A DNA stretch of 64,000 nt from Vampirovibrionales bacterium (lineage in GTDB: Bacteria; Cyanobacteriota; Vampirovibrionia; Vampirovibrionales; Vampirovibrionaceae): the NCBI GenBank assembly GCA_029866025.1, contig JARXAD010000013.1, positions 62,001-126,000 on the forward strand, written 5' to 3'. Made by a program: the position numbers and the translations under genes. The notes beneath the pieces are model-generated. The model was not told the origin of the DNA. It searched no databases and was given only the letters and a program-made list of their open reading frames with translations. The first letter of the stretch is position 1. Each line of letters starts with the position of its first letter. Positions 47,885-56,989 of this stretch are shown here, one piece after another.

Positions 47885-47961
47885 TAAAAGCAGTCCTTTT
47901 AAAAGTAACGTCACCTTAATAAAAGCCCCTCAACAATGTTTGGTGCTAACAAAATAAAATT

Positions 47962-47979
47962 GTTACAAACTGTTACCGA
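47962..47979 (+). promoter_or_regulatory. HLR1-like direct repeat
   Basis: GTTACAAA at 47962-47969 and GTTACCGA at 47972-47979 are spaced by 2 bases, the arrangement of RpaB-binding HLR1 sites in cyanobacteria. The first half matches the consensus and the second differs at two positions. It overlaps the stop codon of the gene at 47973 and lies about 80-95 bases upstream of the gene starting at 47884. Confidence 0.3.
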
Positions 47980-50411
47980 TAAGACTGTTGGGGCACTTTT
48001 TTGCCCACGCCCAATTCTAGGGCGTGCAAGGTTTCCCCCGTTAGGTGGGCACTATCAAACAGAGAGAACCCATCGGCCTCTTGTTCGCGGGCAGCATCCA
48101 GCTGCTGCAAGATCTGGTCAGGCCCATTGCCGTTAAAAGGGCCAAAAATCCCCGAAATGACTTTGGCTTTGCCCCCTGCGGGTAGCGTTACGGCACTGGT
48201 AGACACAGTACGCACGGTCCGAGTATCCGCACCCACCACCTTTACAGCACTGGTAAGGGTCATGGGGCAAATCCAGTCTATCCAGCCATTGGTCACCCAC
48301 GTGGTCCAATCTTGGTGCTTGCGGGCGCGGGCTTCCGCTTCTCTCGGAAAAATAGCCATGGATAGCACCAGGGGTGAGCGCCGTTGCTGTTGGCGCATGG
48401 GATTCACTTGAGTGTGAACCATCTCCGACACACGACCCACAAAGGCCGTTACCTGCTCTTCTTTAAACTTGTTCCACTGCTGCCAGGTCTCTTGCTGGCT
48501 TTCTACCACCGGGGCTGAGGGAATGGCGGTGCTAGCCATGGGTGGTTTGGTGGCTGCTACAGGCTTTGTTGTTGTATTGGTGGGTGGCTTTGCTACCTCT
48601 TTGGGGGCAGGGGGCTTGTTAATGGCCTCCAGCGTAAAGGCAAAAGGGTCTTTTCCTGTGAGTGCTTTAAAATTATCGCGCGCCACGGCGGTGTATCCCC
48701 ACGAGGCATCCAAATAACGGCTGCTGCCCTTAGGGGCATTGCTGGGATAACGGATATAATCAATCTGGATGCCATCCACCGTGTACTGGCTGGCCAGCTC
48801 TTGAAACACGCTGAGCAAAAAGGTTTGCACCTCTGGGTTGGCAGGATCCAAGAAAAAAGCCCCCGCTTCCAATGTGGAGGGTTGCAAGACGGTATTGACG
48901 TCTTTATTACCAAAGCTGCGGTTGGCCCACTGGGGGTAGGTTGCCAAAATGGGGCCTACTTCTGCATCGGTATTGGGAGGAGCGACCTTATTGCCGCCGT
49001 AAAACACTTCCAGCCAGCAATGCACTTGCATGCCCCGCTGATGCGCTTCTTCTATCCAAACCTGTAAAGGGTTGGGCAAAGCAGCAAAGCCAGGATTTCG
49101 TTCAGGCAAACCGTAGCGCGCCATAGTGGCAGAAGGGAATAAGGTGTAGCCGTGGTAGTAGGTTTCTAAAAACACGGTGTTTAAGCCGGCTTTTTGCCAT
49201 TGATCCAAGGTTTGGCCAATTTGAGCGCGGGTTTGTTCTACGGGGCGGTGCCACACGGCATGAGGCGACCCGGCGGGAAAGGGCTTGTGAGCCGACCAAA
49301 TGGCGTCATCCAGCTGGGCACGAATGACATGAATGCTGTCAATGATGTTGTTGATGGCTTGGCCATTCTCATTGTTAAGGCCAGCACCGTACAGTGGTGT
49401 TTCCACCGCTTTTTCGGCGGCGGTACAAATCGCTTCGGTGGATAGGCTCTCGTTGCTATAAGCTAGGGGGCGCTTTAGCATCCCTTTCAGGGCAAAGGCT
49501 TCTTCAGAGGAGAGGGTTTGATTGCCCAAAAAACTAAACATTCGGGGCCGACAAACCCGTTGACGTTGGGCCATGCCTAGCCTTGCCTGCAATTGACGCT
49601 GGTAGGTGGTGGCGTCAATGGTGGTGGTAATCAGGGCTTGATCTTCTGACAGCGCCACTTGCGCCCCAATGGGAGCGTGTTGAATGAGCCAGTCTCGGCT
49701 AGAGCCGTGGCCACTAACCACATAGCCACCGGCTGGAATGGCCGAATCCGACCCCTCTTGGGCTACTACGCGGCCATCCACAATAGAAACCTCAAAGCCA
49801 AATTCGTTGGTCCCTGTGCGTTCGGCGCCAAAATCGGGGGTGTAAATCACCAGCTGCCCACTGCCTCGGCATCCAGGAAAAGAGCAGGCGCCTGGGTTGT
49901 TGCTGGTGTTGGGATTGACGACGCTGAGGAGGCGGGTGCTGTGTTCAAACCATTGCGGCACCAGTTGAACCGTTTGCCCCATGGATAGGCCTGTTAACAC
50001 CCCTTTGGCATTGCCATGGGCCGATAACACCAAACCATTGGTGGGGATGAGACTGTTGCCACAGTCTGGTAAGCCGCTGCCATTGGCACATGGTTGAGAC
50101 GACATGGCCACAATGCGGTATTCATGGGTTTCGGGGCCTGCTGAAGGAGTCTGGTTTCTGGGTACCAGGGTCACTTCAAAGCCGTAGGCGTTGGTTTGGC
50201 TACGGGTGCCAAATTTAGGCGTGTACAACACCAAGCGATTGATGCCACGGGGCTGATCCCATTGCTCGATGACGGTGGGAGCATCATTGGGATGAACAAC
50301 CAATTGATAGGCCACTTGAGCCGATGTGGGGTTAAAAATGCCCACAATAGCCAGCGTCATTAACCCAACCAAAAAGACTAACAACCGTACCGAACCAAAC
50401 AAACGATGCAT
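47973..50411 (-). CDS. Secreted GHL10-type glycoside-hydrolase-like protein
   Basis: This 812-residue protein has a signal peptide at 1-35. Two repeats of about 100 residues follow: LVLYTPKFGTRSQTNAYGFEV and LVIYTPDFGAERTGTNEFG, each followed by a GxVxSxHG block. Residues about 370-650 are a TIM-barrel domain of the DUF187/GHL10 family (LNTVFLETYYHGY, MQVHCWLEVFYGG, VDGIQIDYIRYPS). A Pro/Thr/Lys linker and a C-terminal block (WIDWICPMT, ADGFSLFDSAH) complete it. The family acts on polysaccharides but exact reactions are mostly unknown. An in-frame TTG at 50426 is an alternative start. Confidence 0.85.
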   Translation of the reverse strand: MHRLFGSVRLLVFLVGLMTLAIVGIFNPTSAQVAYQLVVHPNDAPTVIEQWDQPRGINRLVLYTPKFGTRSQTNAYGFEVTLVPRNQTPSAGPETHEYRIVAMSSQPCANGSGLPDCGNSLIPTNGLVLSAHGNAKGVLTGLSMGQTVQLVPQWFEHSTRLLSVVNPNTSNNPGACSFPGCRGSGQLVIYTPDFGAERTGTNEFGFEVSIVDGRVVAQEGSDSAIPAGGYVVSGHGSSRDWLIQHAPIGAQVALSEDQALITTTIDATTYQRQLQARLGMAQRQRVCRPRMFSFLGNQTLSSEEAFALKGMLKRPLAYSNESLSTEAICTAAEKAVETPLYGAGLNNENGQAINNIIDSIHVIRAQLDDAIWSAHKPFPAGSPHAVWHRPVEQTRAQIGQTLDQWQKAGLNTVFLETYYHGYTLFPSATMARYGLPERNPGFAALPNPLQVWIEEAHQRGMQVHCWLEVFYGGNKVAPPNTDAEVGPILATYPQWANRSFGNKDVNTVLQPSTLEAGAFFLDPANPEVQTFLLSVFQELASQYTVDGIQIDYIRYPSNAPKGSSRYLDASWGYTAVARDNFKALTGKDPFAFTLEAINKPPAPKEVAKPPTNTTTKPVAATKPPMASTAIPSAPVVESQQETWQQWNKFKEEQVTAFVGRVSEMVHTQVNPMRQQQRRSPLVLSMAIFPREAEARARKHQDWTTWVTNGWIDWICPMTLTSAVKVVGADTRTVRTVSTSAVTLPAGGKAKVISGIFGPFNGNGPDQILQQLDAAREQEADGFSLFDSAHLTGETLHALELGVGKKVPQQSYR

Positions 50412-50549
50412 GAGACACCCAAACAATCAAATCACCAGAGGAAGACAAGACGAGACGAAAAGGCATTATAACGAAAGCAACGGCTCGCTACTGAAGACCA
50501 ACCCAACCATGGATCTTTCCAGGGATTTTTAGTGAGTTTTTACAGCGCC

Positions 50550-50557
50550 TTTGTAAC
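50550..50557 (-). promoter_or_regulatory. GTTACAAA motif between divergent genes
   Basis: It matches the RpaB half-site consensus on the minus strand, 139 bases from the start at 50411 and about 105 from the start at 50661. Confidence 0.25.
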
Positions 50558-50660
50558 AATCCCTCCGACGCAAGGTCATTGCCTCTGTTCCGGTACCTGT
50601 AAAGCGTCGATACCTTCATGAGAACCGCCCTTCCCCCTCCCCTTTTTTTAGAAGTTTTCT

Positions 50661-51932
50661 GTGAGCAGTAACGGAATCAACCTCAATCGCTTTTCAGGCC
50701 TGACGCGCCAATATTTGGCTGGGCAGGCTTTGTTTGCGCAGCCTACCGTTAGCTGGGGCCAGGGCGGGACCGGAGGTGTGCAGTGGAACAATAGCAATAG
50801 TAATTTTTCAGCCAGCTCGTCGTTTCAGCTTGCGAGTAATGCCTTTACGCCGGGGTACGGGGTTAATACAAGTGATTCCGGCGGTACCGAACGCTACGAC
50901 GGTAATTTAGGGCTGAGCTGGAACGGCAACGGCTTTACCACCATTAATCGTGCCACGGCCAGCAATGGTACCCCCGAACTGCTGGGGTTTGCGGGTACAG
51001 GGATTACCACGGGGACGGTGCCTACCACGCCGCCGGAAATTCCAAGTGCCTATGCCAACTACGCGGCACTGGATGGCAACATTTCAGAATCCCAATTGAG
51101 TACGCTGTTGTCCCTCGATGAATTTCAGCTGGCTCGCTTGGGCCTTAAAGTGGTAACGGATGGTGCTGGGGCCATCGATTTTGTGACGTTGGATACCAGC
51201 TCGGTTGGTTTGCTAGGAAATGCGGCGGCAGCCAAAAGCATTGCCTTAGATAAGCTGGATTTTAGCTTTGGCTTCGGCTCTGACGGGAGGGGGAATACAC
51301 TGGCCAGCCCCATTAATCGTTCGGCTATTATCAACGATCTAATTCAAGGGCCCAGAGGATTATCGACTTCGGGTTTGAATAAAACCCCTTTGAATGGCGA
51401 AGCAAAAACAGGGTTGAATCCCCTTAACGAAGAACGCTTGGCAGCGGTATTGCAACGGGCCCAAGCTCCCACTATCGATGCCACTCTCACCGGGCCTCAA
51501 GCGTCTGTTGGGCCAGAGCAAGCAGCGAACATTGCACTCGCTAAAAGTGGGACAGGGCTGTCTTTTTCCAATGAGTTTAACCAGCAGCTGGGCCAAATGA
51601 AAGACGCGGCAGCGCGCATGGCAGGGTTGTTTCAAATGCAAAAAATGATGCTTCCTGAGCGATTGGGAATTGGCCCCGGCCTCACTCCGTTGGTGCCGCA
51701 ACGTGGCACGGGGTCTGCCAGTCAACAAAGCCATGATCTTCAGCTGCAACTGGCCTTAGATGGCGGTGGAAGCGGTGGAGGCTTGGGCTTTGCCCAGGCA
51801 CGCTTAGCGACGGGTATGACCTTCGGCGGTGGAGAGCAGGGTAATGGGAACCCTTCTTCTGGGGGCGGCCACCAGCGTGGTGAATCATCGTCTGAGCAAA
51901 AGAAGCGCCGCCCATTGCAGTTGATTGCCTAA
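50661..51932 (+). CDS. Unknown Ser/Asn/Gly-rich protein
   Basis: This 423-residue product starts with GTG and has no recognised family, signal peptide or membrane helix. Residues 1-110 are Asn/Ser/Gly/Thr-rich (WNNSNSNFSASSSFQL). Residues 115-230 contain ordinary-looking helices (NISESQLSTLLSLDEFQLARLG). Residues 350-420 are Gly/Gln/Ser-rich and end in a basic KKRRPLQLIA. The leading protein part may be extended surface material. Start is uncertain because no good ribosome site precedes it. Confidence 0.6.
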   Translation: MSSNGINLNRFSGLTRQYLAGQALFAQPTVSWGQGGTGGVQWNNSNSNFSASSSFQLASNAFTPGYGVNTSDSGGTERYDGNLGLSWNGNGFTTINRATASNGTPELLGFAGTGITTGTVPTTPPEIPSAYANYAALDGNISESQLSTLLSLDEFQLARLGLKVVTDGAGAIDFVTLDTSSVGLLGNAAAAKSIALDKLDFSFGFGSDGRGNTLASPINRSAIINDLIQGPRGLSTSGLNKTPLNGEAKTGLNPLNEERLAAVLQRAQAPTIDATLTGPQASVGPEQAANIALAKSGTGLSFSNEFNQQLGQMKDAAARMAGLFQMQKMMLPERLGIGPGLTPLVPQRGTGSASQQSHDLQLQLALDGGGSGGGLGFAQARLATGMTFGGGEQGNGNPSSGGGHQRGESSSEQKKRRPLQLIA

Positions 51933-51962
51933 AAGACGCTCTGAATTTAAACGATGCTATGC

Positions 51963-52781
51963 CTATTCTCTGTATACCGAGACCACCGGGCAGCCGGTGG
52001 TTTGCTCAAACAGGGTTTTTAAGGCGCGGGCTTCGTCTTCATTAATCACACGCAGTTCGCGAGAAGGAACGCTGGCAGCTTCATGGTTGCCACGAGAATC
52101 CAAGGCCCATTCCAGCGGGTAGGGGCGTTTAGGGGTATTTAGTTGAATTTCATCGGGGGTTAAGGTGGCGGCTAGTTGGGCCATGGCTTTGGCTTCCGCC
52201 ACGTTGGTGGGCATAATCATCATTTGCAGGCACAACACGCCGGGTTTGTTGCCACCGTACTCGTTACGAAAAGCCTTGGCGCCTGCAATCACGTTGGCCA
52301 AGGTTGCGCCGGGCACTGGGCGATTCATTTGATTAAAGCCGGCTTCGGTGGCGGCATCCAGCTTAATGGCTACTTTGTCGGCTTCCAGTAAATCATGGCG
52401 AACGGCAGCATCATGCAGCAAGGTGCCATTGGTTAGCACCATCACCGGTTTGCCGCTGTATTCTTTAATAAAATGAATCACTTCTTTAATGTTCAGTGCC
52501 AGCGTGGGTTCGCCGCTACCACTGAGGGTAACAATATCGGCGTGCTGCCAATCGCTGTGTTTAAAATCTTTTTCCACCTGCTCGGTGGCCACATATATTT
52601 TGCGCTCGGCGGTTTTTAGCTGAATGTTGCCCAACTGGCAATAAATGCAGTTAAAGCTGCACGTAGAGGTCTCCAGTAGTAAATCCACACCCAAACTGGC
52701 CCCCACACGCCAGCTTTTAACAGGTCCGTAGATGGAAGAGCTGGGATGGTTCATAATGGCTGGTGAGGCAGGGGGTGTCAT
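51963..52781 (-). CDS. Radical SAM protein of the COG0731 type
   Basis: The 272-residue protein has the 4Fe-4S motif CSFNCIYC (CxxxCxxC) around residues 41-48, preceded by IYGPVKSWRVGASLGVDLL, matching the SRRLGxSLGVD block of this uncharacterised radical SAM group. SGSGEPTL is the SAM-binding GEP. It cleaves SAM to make a 5'-deoxyadenosyl radical. The substrate is not known; the group resembles wyosine-type enzymes. ATG at 52754 is an alternative start. Confidence 0.85.
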   Translation of the reverse strand: MTPPASPAIMNHPSSSIYGPVKSWRVGASLGVDLLLETSTCSFNCIYCQLGNIQLKTAERKIYVATEQVEKDFKHSDWQHADIVTLSGSGEPTLALNIKEVIHFIKEYSGKPVMVLTNGTLLHDAAVRHDLLEADKVAIKLDAATEAGFNQMNRPVPGATLANVIAGAKAFRNEYGGNKPGVLCLQMMIMPTNVAEAKAMAQLAATLTPDEIQLNTPKRPYPLEWALDSRGNHEAASVPSRELRVINEDEARALKTLFEQTTGCPVVSVYRE

Positions 52782-52841
52782 GGGCTTATGGTATCAAAGG
52801 CCAAGGGCTCTTACCAATTACAATGTTATTCAGTAGCCACT

Positions 52842-53645
52842 TTATTCAATGGCGGGGTTTTTACTTTTTACCCACACCTTGCTGCCAGGGGTAAAAGCAA
52901 AGTCACGCTTTACGTGTTTAAGATCAATGCCATTTAGCTGGCACAACAATGCAGTGGCATTTTCATCAGTAATGTTTAACCCATACGCTTTATAATAGAG
53001 TTTAACTACTTGTCGAGCAGTGTACAAGTAAAGCGTTTCGGTCCCTCTTACCGTAAAGTAATTGGCCGGCTGTTTTGTACCTATTAAATCGAGTACATAG
53101 CTTTTTAAAGGTTCTTCAAAAGCATTAATCAGTTCTCGTTGCTCTCTACTTAGTTTGTGATTTCTGTCTTTATTATCCCAATTCAAGGGGTTGGCGGGGC
53201 CATATTGAATGATTTTGCTATCCGTGGAATCTAAAGGTAATGGCGCCAGCTTAGAAACATCGGCAGGTTGAGCGTCCGTTGGACCAGCAGCAGTCTGGGC
53301 TGGATTGTTGGTGGAAGGACCACTTGTTTGAGGCAATGGGGCTGCTGAACCGTTATTGGGCGGTGGCCCTGAAGGAGGACGGTTTGTAATGGAGGTAAGC
53401 TCCCCCCCGAACACTGTAGAACGAAGTTTCGGGTTAATGGCAAGACCACCACCTAACATAACAATAAGGACACTAATAATATGCCAAGTTGAGATGCTCT
53501 TCTTCTCTCCTCCAAACTGGGGGGCGGTTGCCACGGGCTGTAGTGAATGGGCCAGAGAGGCCCCATTGGGCGTGAGGGTCCGTGTAAAGGCAGCGGCTTT
53601 AAAAAGCGGTGGCCTACTGTAAAGCGAGACGGTTTGCATCATCAC
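52842..53645 (-). CDS. Unknown single-pass membrane protein
   Basis: This 267-residue protein has an N-terminal 50 residues containing APQFGGEKK, one membrane helix at about 55-72 (IISVLIVMLGGGLAI), a Pro/Ser/Thr/Asn linker (about 85-135), and a C-terminal domain of 120 residues (NFxVRGTETLYLYTARQ region, LLCQLNGIDLKHVKRDF). The last part is basic and may be extracytoplasmic. The gene is more A/T-rich than the flagellar genes beside it. No known family. Confidence 0.65.
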   Translation of the reverse strand: MMMQTVSLYSRPPLFKAAAFTRTLTPNGASLAHSLQPVATAPQFGGEKKSISTWHIISVLIVMLGGGLAINPKLRSTVFGGELTSITNRPPSGPPPNNGSAAPLPQTSGPSTNNPAQTAAGPTDAQPADVSKLAPLPLDSTDSKIIQYGPANPLNWDNKDRNHKLSREQRELINAFEEPLKSYVLDLIGTKQPANYFTVRGTETLYLYTARQVVKLYYKAYGLNITDENATALLCQLNGIDLKHVKRDFAFTPGSKVWVKSKNPAIE

Positions 53646-53758
53646 ACACGTTTCTAAACAAAGGAGGAAGGGGGAAAATGAACAGCTTTTAATATAACGT
53701 GCCTAAACGGTAGCAATTGCCCTTGCCCCCATACATCCGCTCCTATGGAGCGTAAAGT

Positions 53759-53766
53759 TTTGTAAC
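53759..53766 (-). promoter_or_regulatory. GTTACAAA motif upstream of the flagellar cluster
   Basis: The motif is on the minus strand, 77 bases before the first rod gene at 53843. It matches the RpaB half-site consensus. Confidence 0.25.
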
Positions 53767-53842
53767 AGTGCGGCCGATACTCCTCCCAAAGCCCTGCAAT
53801 TCACCCGCAGGTCTTTACCCTTCGGGAGGAGGCACGCAGCAC

Positions 53843-54547
53843 ATGATCCTAAGCGGTCGCATCACCAATCAAGATCCGGGTTTGGCCATTACTACCCGCG
53901 CCATGACGGCCACCATGCAGGTGGTGAGCATGCACACGGATAACATTGCCAACTTTGGGGTGCCTGGCTATCATCGCAAACAGCCCGTTATTACCACCTT
54001 TATTGAGCATTTGGGCGCCAATGCGGTGGATGAAGTGATTAGTGATGAAATTGGCCGGATCCGTAAAAGCGACAATCCGTTGGATGTGGCCCTCAACACC
54101 CCCGGCTTTTTCCAAAAAGTAGGCCCCGGTGGCCGTGTGGAACTGAGCCGCGATGGCCGCCTGCGCTTGGATAAAGACGGCAACCTGCTTTCCATTGATA
54201 ACAAGCCTGTGCTGGCGGTGGATGGCCGCCCCATTCGTTTGCCGTGGATACCCACCAACGTGGCGGAAGATTTAAAGATCTCTCCCAAAGGTGAGATTGC
54301 TATTTTTGATCCCAAAACCGGTAACACCGTGTCGGTGGCTACCCTTAATGTGGTCACGCCCGATGGATCTCCTGCGGAAGGCGTGGACATGCGCCAAGGC
54401 CATGTGGAAGACAGCAACGTGTTTTTGCAAAAAGAATTTTCAGCCCTCGTGCCGTTGCGTCGTCAGTTTGAAGCCAACCGTCAGTTGTTCCTCATTCAAA
54501 GCGATGCCCTCTCGCGTGTCATTCAAGAATTGGGCCGAGCCCAGTAG
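53843..54547 (+). CDS. Flagellar rod/hook-type basal body protein (FlgF/FlgG family)
   Basis: The 234-residue protein has the N-terminal family block TTRAMTATMQVVSMHTDNIANFGVPGYHRK and the C-terminal helix VFLQKEFSALVPLRRQFEANRQLFLIQ. These terminal helices build the rod and hook stack. It could be FlgF or a second FlgG; the second gene at 55051 has the more FlgG-like helix. GGAGGAGG lies before the ATG at 53843, which replaces a longer in-frame start at 53768. It is the first gene of the cluster. Confidence 0.85.
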   Translation: MILSGRITNQDPGLAITTRAMTATMQVVSMHTDNIANFGVPGYHRKQPVITTFIEHLGANAVDEVISDEIGRIRKSDNPLDVALNTPGFFQKVGPGGRVELSRDGRLRLDKDGNLLSIDNKPVLAVDGRPIRLPWIPTNVAEDLKISPKGEIAIFDPKTGNTVSVATLNVVTPDGSPAEGVDMRQGHVEDSNVFLQKEFSALVPLRRQFEANRQLFLIQSDALSRVIQELGRAQ

Positions 54548-54558
54548 AGGTAGTAGAC

Positions 54559-55005
54559 ATGATTAAAATTCTCACGATTTTAGTTCCCACGCTCATTGTA
54601 ATGGGTACCTTTTATTACTTGATTGCTTCTGGAAAACTCCATAATTTAAAGCCTTATACCGTTCAAATTGTTGTCAGCCTACTTGTTTTAGGAGGCATTG
54701 GCATACAAGGAGTCCAGTTTTACCAATGGACACAGTATAAAGACCAACTGCCTACTAGTATGGCCCCTTTAAGACAGGTAACTTTTGAGAGCCTCTCTGA
54801 GAAGAAAAAAAGTGAATTTATCGATAATTTTGAAATTTACATGAACGATGTGGAATTTTTTGTACGTAGTCGAGGCGGAAGTAAGCATCAACGCTTAAGT
54901 TATAAGCAATCGGTTCTGAAATATTTAACACAGGTAACTCAAGACAAAAAAATAGATGCCAATGAATTTTTTACCCTTCAAGCAATGACTAAAGAAAAAG
55001 AATAA
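54559..55005 (+). CDS. Unknown two-helix membrane protein inside the flagellar cluster
   Basis: This 148-residue protein has two N-terminal membrane helices (about 3-24 and 35-56) and a charged cytoplasmic or periplasmic tail with KKKSEFIDNFEIYMNDVEFF. It is 11 bases after the first rod gene and 45 before the next. Its base composition is visibly A/T-richer than both neighbours. No flagellar protein of this form is known to me, so it may be a lineage-specific accessory or an inserted gene. Confidence 0.7.
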   Translation: MIKILTILVPTLIVMGTFYYLIASGKLHNLKPYTVQIVVSLLVLGGIGIQGVQFYQWTQYKDQLPTSMAPLRQVTFESLSEKKKSEFIDNFEIYMNDVEFFVRSRGGSKHQRLSYKQSVLKYLTQVTQDKKIDANEFFTLQAMTKEKE

Positions 55006-55050
55006 GCCTTTAGGCTCAACTTGCACCAACACATCATCAGAGAGATACCC

Positions 55051-55773
55051 ATGCTGCAACACATCATGACCACCGCGGCGGATGCCGCCAATCGTCAGTT
55101 CGAAGTCCTCGATCGCATTAGCCACAACGTGGCCAACGTCAACACCACTGGCTACAAAGTCAAACGCTTTGAACAATACCTGCGCGTGGATGGCGAAGTG
55201 GACGGCATTGAGCGCACCGACACCACCCAAGCCATTTTGCAAGTCACCAAACGCCCGCTGGATATTGGCATTGAAGGCGCCGGTTATATGCCCGTCACCC
55301 AACCCGATGGCACCACCGCCTACACCCGCGATGGCAGCTTTACCAAGTCTGCTGAAGGCCTCCTCATCACCAGCCGCGGCGATATTGTGGGTAGTGGTAT
55401 TCAATTGCCAATGACGTATCACAAGGTGTTTATTCAAAAAAATGGCGATGTTCAACTGGTGGAAAAACCCACCGATGAACCCCGCACCATCGGCTCCATT
55501 CCATTGGTGACCTTTACCAACCCCGAAGCCCTTCACAGCATTGGCGGCAACAAGCTCGTCCCTACAGAGGATTCAGGACTCCCCAAAATCGCCGAAGCCG
55601 GAGAAGGAGCCCCCGGCGGCGAAATTCGCCAAGGCACTTTGGAGCGTTCTAACGTCAATATGTACTACCAAATTGATCAAGTCCTCCGCCTCAACGCCAG
55701 TGTCATTAGTAACATGCGCGTCGCCAAGTTCACCGACGATCTCTACCGTCAAGCCGTCAACCTTCGCCAATAG
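55051..55773 (+). CDS. flgG: Flagellar basal body rod protein FlgG-like
   Basis: The 240-residue protein has the N-terminal block FEVLDRISHNVANVNTTGYKVKRFEQ, TKRPLDIGIEGAGYMPV and YTRDGSFTKSAEGLLITSRG in the core, and a C-terminal LRLNASVISNMRVAKFTDDLYRQAV. FlgG forms the distal rod. ATG at 55051 is preceded by AGAGAG at 7 bases; an in-frame TTG at 55021 is unlikely. The palindrome element begins at the G of its stop codon. Confidence 0.85.
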   Translation: MLQHIMTTAADAANRQFEVLDRISHNVANVNTTGYKVKRFEQYLRVDGEVDGIERTDTTQAILQVTKRPLDIGIEGAGYMPVTQPDGTTAYTRDGSFTKSAEGLLITSRGDIVGSGIQLPMTYHKVFIQKNGDVQLVEKPTDEPRTIGSIPLVTFTNPEALHSIGGNKLVPTEDSGLPKIAEAGEGAPGGEIRQGTLERSNVNMYYQIDQVLRLNASVISNMRVAKFTDDLYRQAVNLRQ

Positions 55774-55812
55774 CCGGCATAGCCGGCCTTATAAAATTTG
55801 CATTTGGCGTAA
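55773..55812 (+). repeat. Palindrome-TTATA-GCGTAA element, copy 2
   Basis: GCCGGC at 55773-55778 and 55782-55787 (palindrome around ATA), TTATA at 55789-55793 and GCGTAA at 55807-55812. CCCAGC-AA-GCTGGG follows directly at 55813-55826. Confidence 0.55.
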
Positions 55813-55997
55813 CCCAGCAAGCTGGGCTCTGTTATCTGCTCGGCTTCGTCAGCCTCTTAAGTCGGTTGGTTTCTGTATCTGTCCCCATTTTGTTTTTCTG
55901 GTTGAAAAAGAGTATTACCACCATAAAAAGCCACTGTGTGGCCTCAAGAGTTTTTTTCATCACATCATCCCCAAAATAACAACAAGGACACAAGCCC

Positions 55998-56351
55998 GTG
56001 TTCATTGATGATCAACTGTTTGCCCCCATTACCGGCCTGATGGGTGCCATTAACACCCGCCAAAACATTGCCGCCAGTAACTTGGCTAACGCCCAAACAC
56101 CCGGTTACACTGCCAAAACCGCCAGCTTTAGTGATTTGCTGTCCAATTCCAGCGCGCCTTTTCAAACCAAAATGTCGGCCCAGTTTGGCAACGGCTTGGT
56201 AGATACCGCCACCCAAGACACTGGCCAACCTGTCAAAATGGAACGCGAATTGCTCACGCTGCAAGAAAATTCCATGCTGTATTCCGTCGCCACTCGTCGC
56301 CTCTCCACCATCATCAGTGCCATGAAAACCGCCACCCAAGTCGGTCGTTAA
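55998..56351 (+). CDS. flgB: Flagellar basal body rod protein FlgB
   Basis: The 117-residue protein has the FlgB block NTRQNIAASNLANAQTPGYTAK and the C-terminal helix MERELLTLQENSMLYSVATR. It forms the proximal rod with FlgC and FliE. GTG start, with AAGGA 9 bases upstream. It is 68 bases before flgC. Confidence 0.92.
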   Translation: MFIDDQLFAPITGLMGAINTRQNIAASNLANAQTPGYTAKTASFSDLLSNSSAPFQTKMSAQFGNGLVDTATQDTGQPVKMERELLTLQENSMLYSVATRRLSTIISAMKTATQVGR

Positions 56352-56415
56352 CCAACAGTTCGCTTAATTATCAATTCTTCTCGCCTCTTCGGAATCTTCA
56401 AGAGAGACCCATGTT

Positions 56416-56862
56416 ATGCCCATGAACAGTAGCTTTAACATTGCCGCCCAAGGTCTGGAAGCCGCTGGCGAACGCATGCGCATTTACGCCAACAACGTGG
56501 CCAACCTCAACACGCCGTATTACAAACGAAAAATACCCGTGCTGGTGGAAAACCACCACATGCGCTTTGAAAGCATGATGAGCCAAATGCAAAACGGCGT
56601 GATGAAAACTGGCGTGGCCAACACCACCGGCGGCGTCATTATGGCCGGTGTCGCCGATGACCCCACCCCCGGCAAACGCATGTACCAGCCCGGCCACCCC
56701 GAAGCCGACAAAGACGGCTACGTTACCTACGCCAACGTCAACGTCCTTAACGACATGGCCGACGCCATGATGACCCAACGCCTTTACGAAGCCAACCTCG
56801 CCGTGGTGGGCATTGCCAAAGCCATGGCCACCAAAGCCCTCGAAATTGGCCGCGGCCAATAG
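56416..56862 (+). CDS. flgC: Flagellar basal body rod protein FlgC
   Basis: The 148-residue protein has ERMRIYANNVANLNTPYYKRK and the C-terminal DMADAMMTQRLYEANLAVVGIAKAM, both diagnostic. PDKDGYV-like GYVTYANVNV precedes the last helix. It follows flgB and precedes the transglycosylase, and the palindrome element begins one base after its stop codon. Confidence 0.92.
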   Translation: MPMNSSFNIAAQGLEAAGERMRIYANNVANLNTPYYKRKIPVLVENHHMRFESMMSQMQNGVMKTGVANTTGGVIMAGVADDPTPGKRMYQPGHPEADKDGYVTYANVNVLNDMADAMMTQRLYEANLAVVGIAKAMATKALEIGRGQ

Positions 56863-56902
56863 GCCGGCAACGCAGGCTTTTACAACGTAGTTTTGGCGTT
56901 AA
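56863..56902 (+). repeat. Palindrome-TTATA-GCGTAA element, degenerate copy 3
   Basis: A short GCC/GGC stem, TTTACA at 56879-56884 and GCGTTA at 56896-56901 keep the order and spacing of the other copies with one or two changes. Confidence 0.4.
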
Positions 56903-56989
56903 GGTTTTTAGATTTTTTGTTTTTGATTCTCGCGTTATTTTCTATCTCGGGTTGGTTTCTTGTTTTTCAAACACATTGCGGTGTATTAA

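Noticed and set aside
54925-55536. Minus-strand open frame of 203 residues across flgG
   Set aside because: Antisense to clear FlgG-like coding sequence; Gly/Ala/Val-rich composition is typical of a shadow frame.
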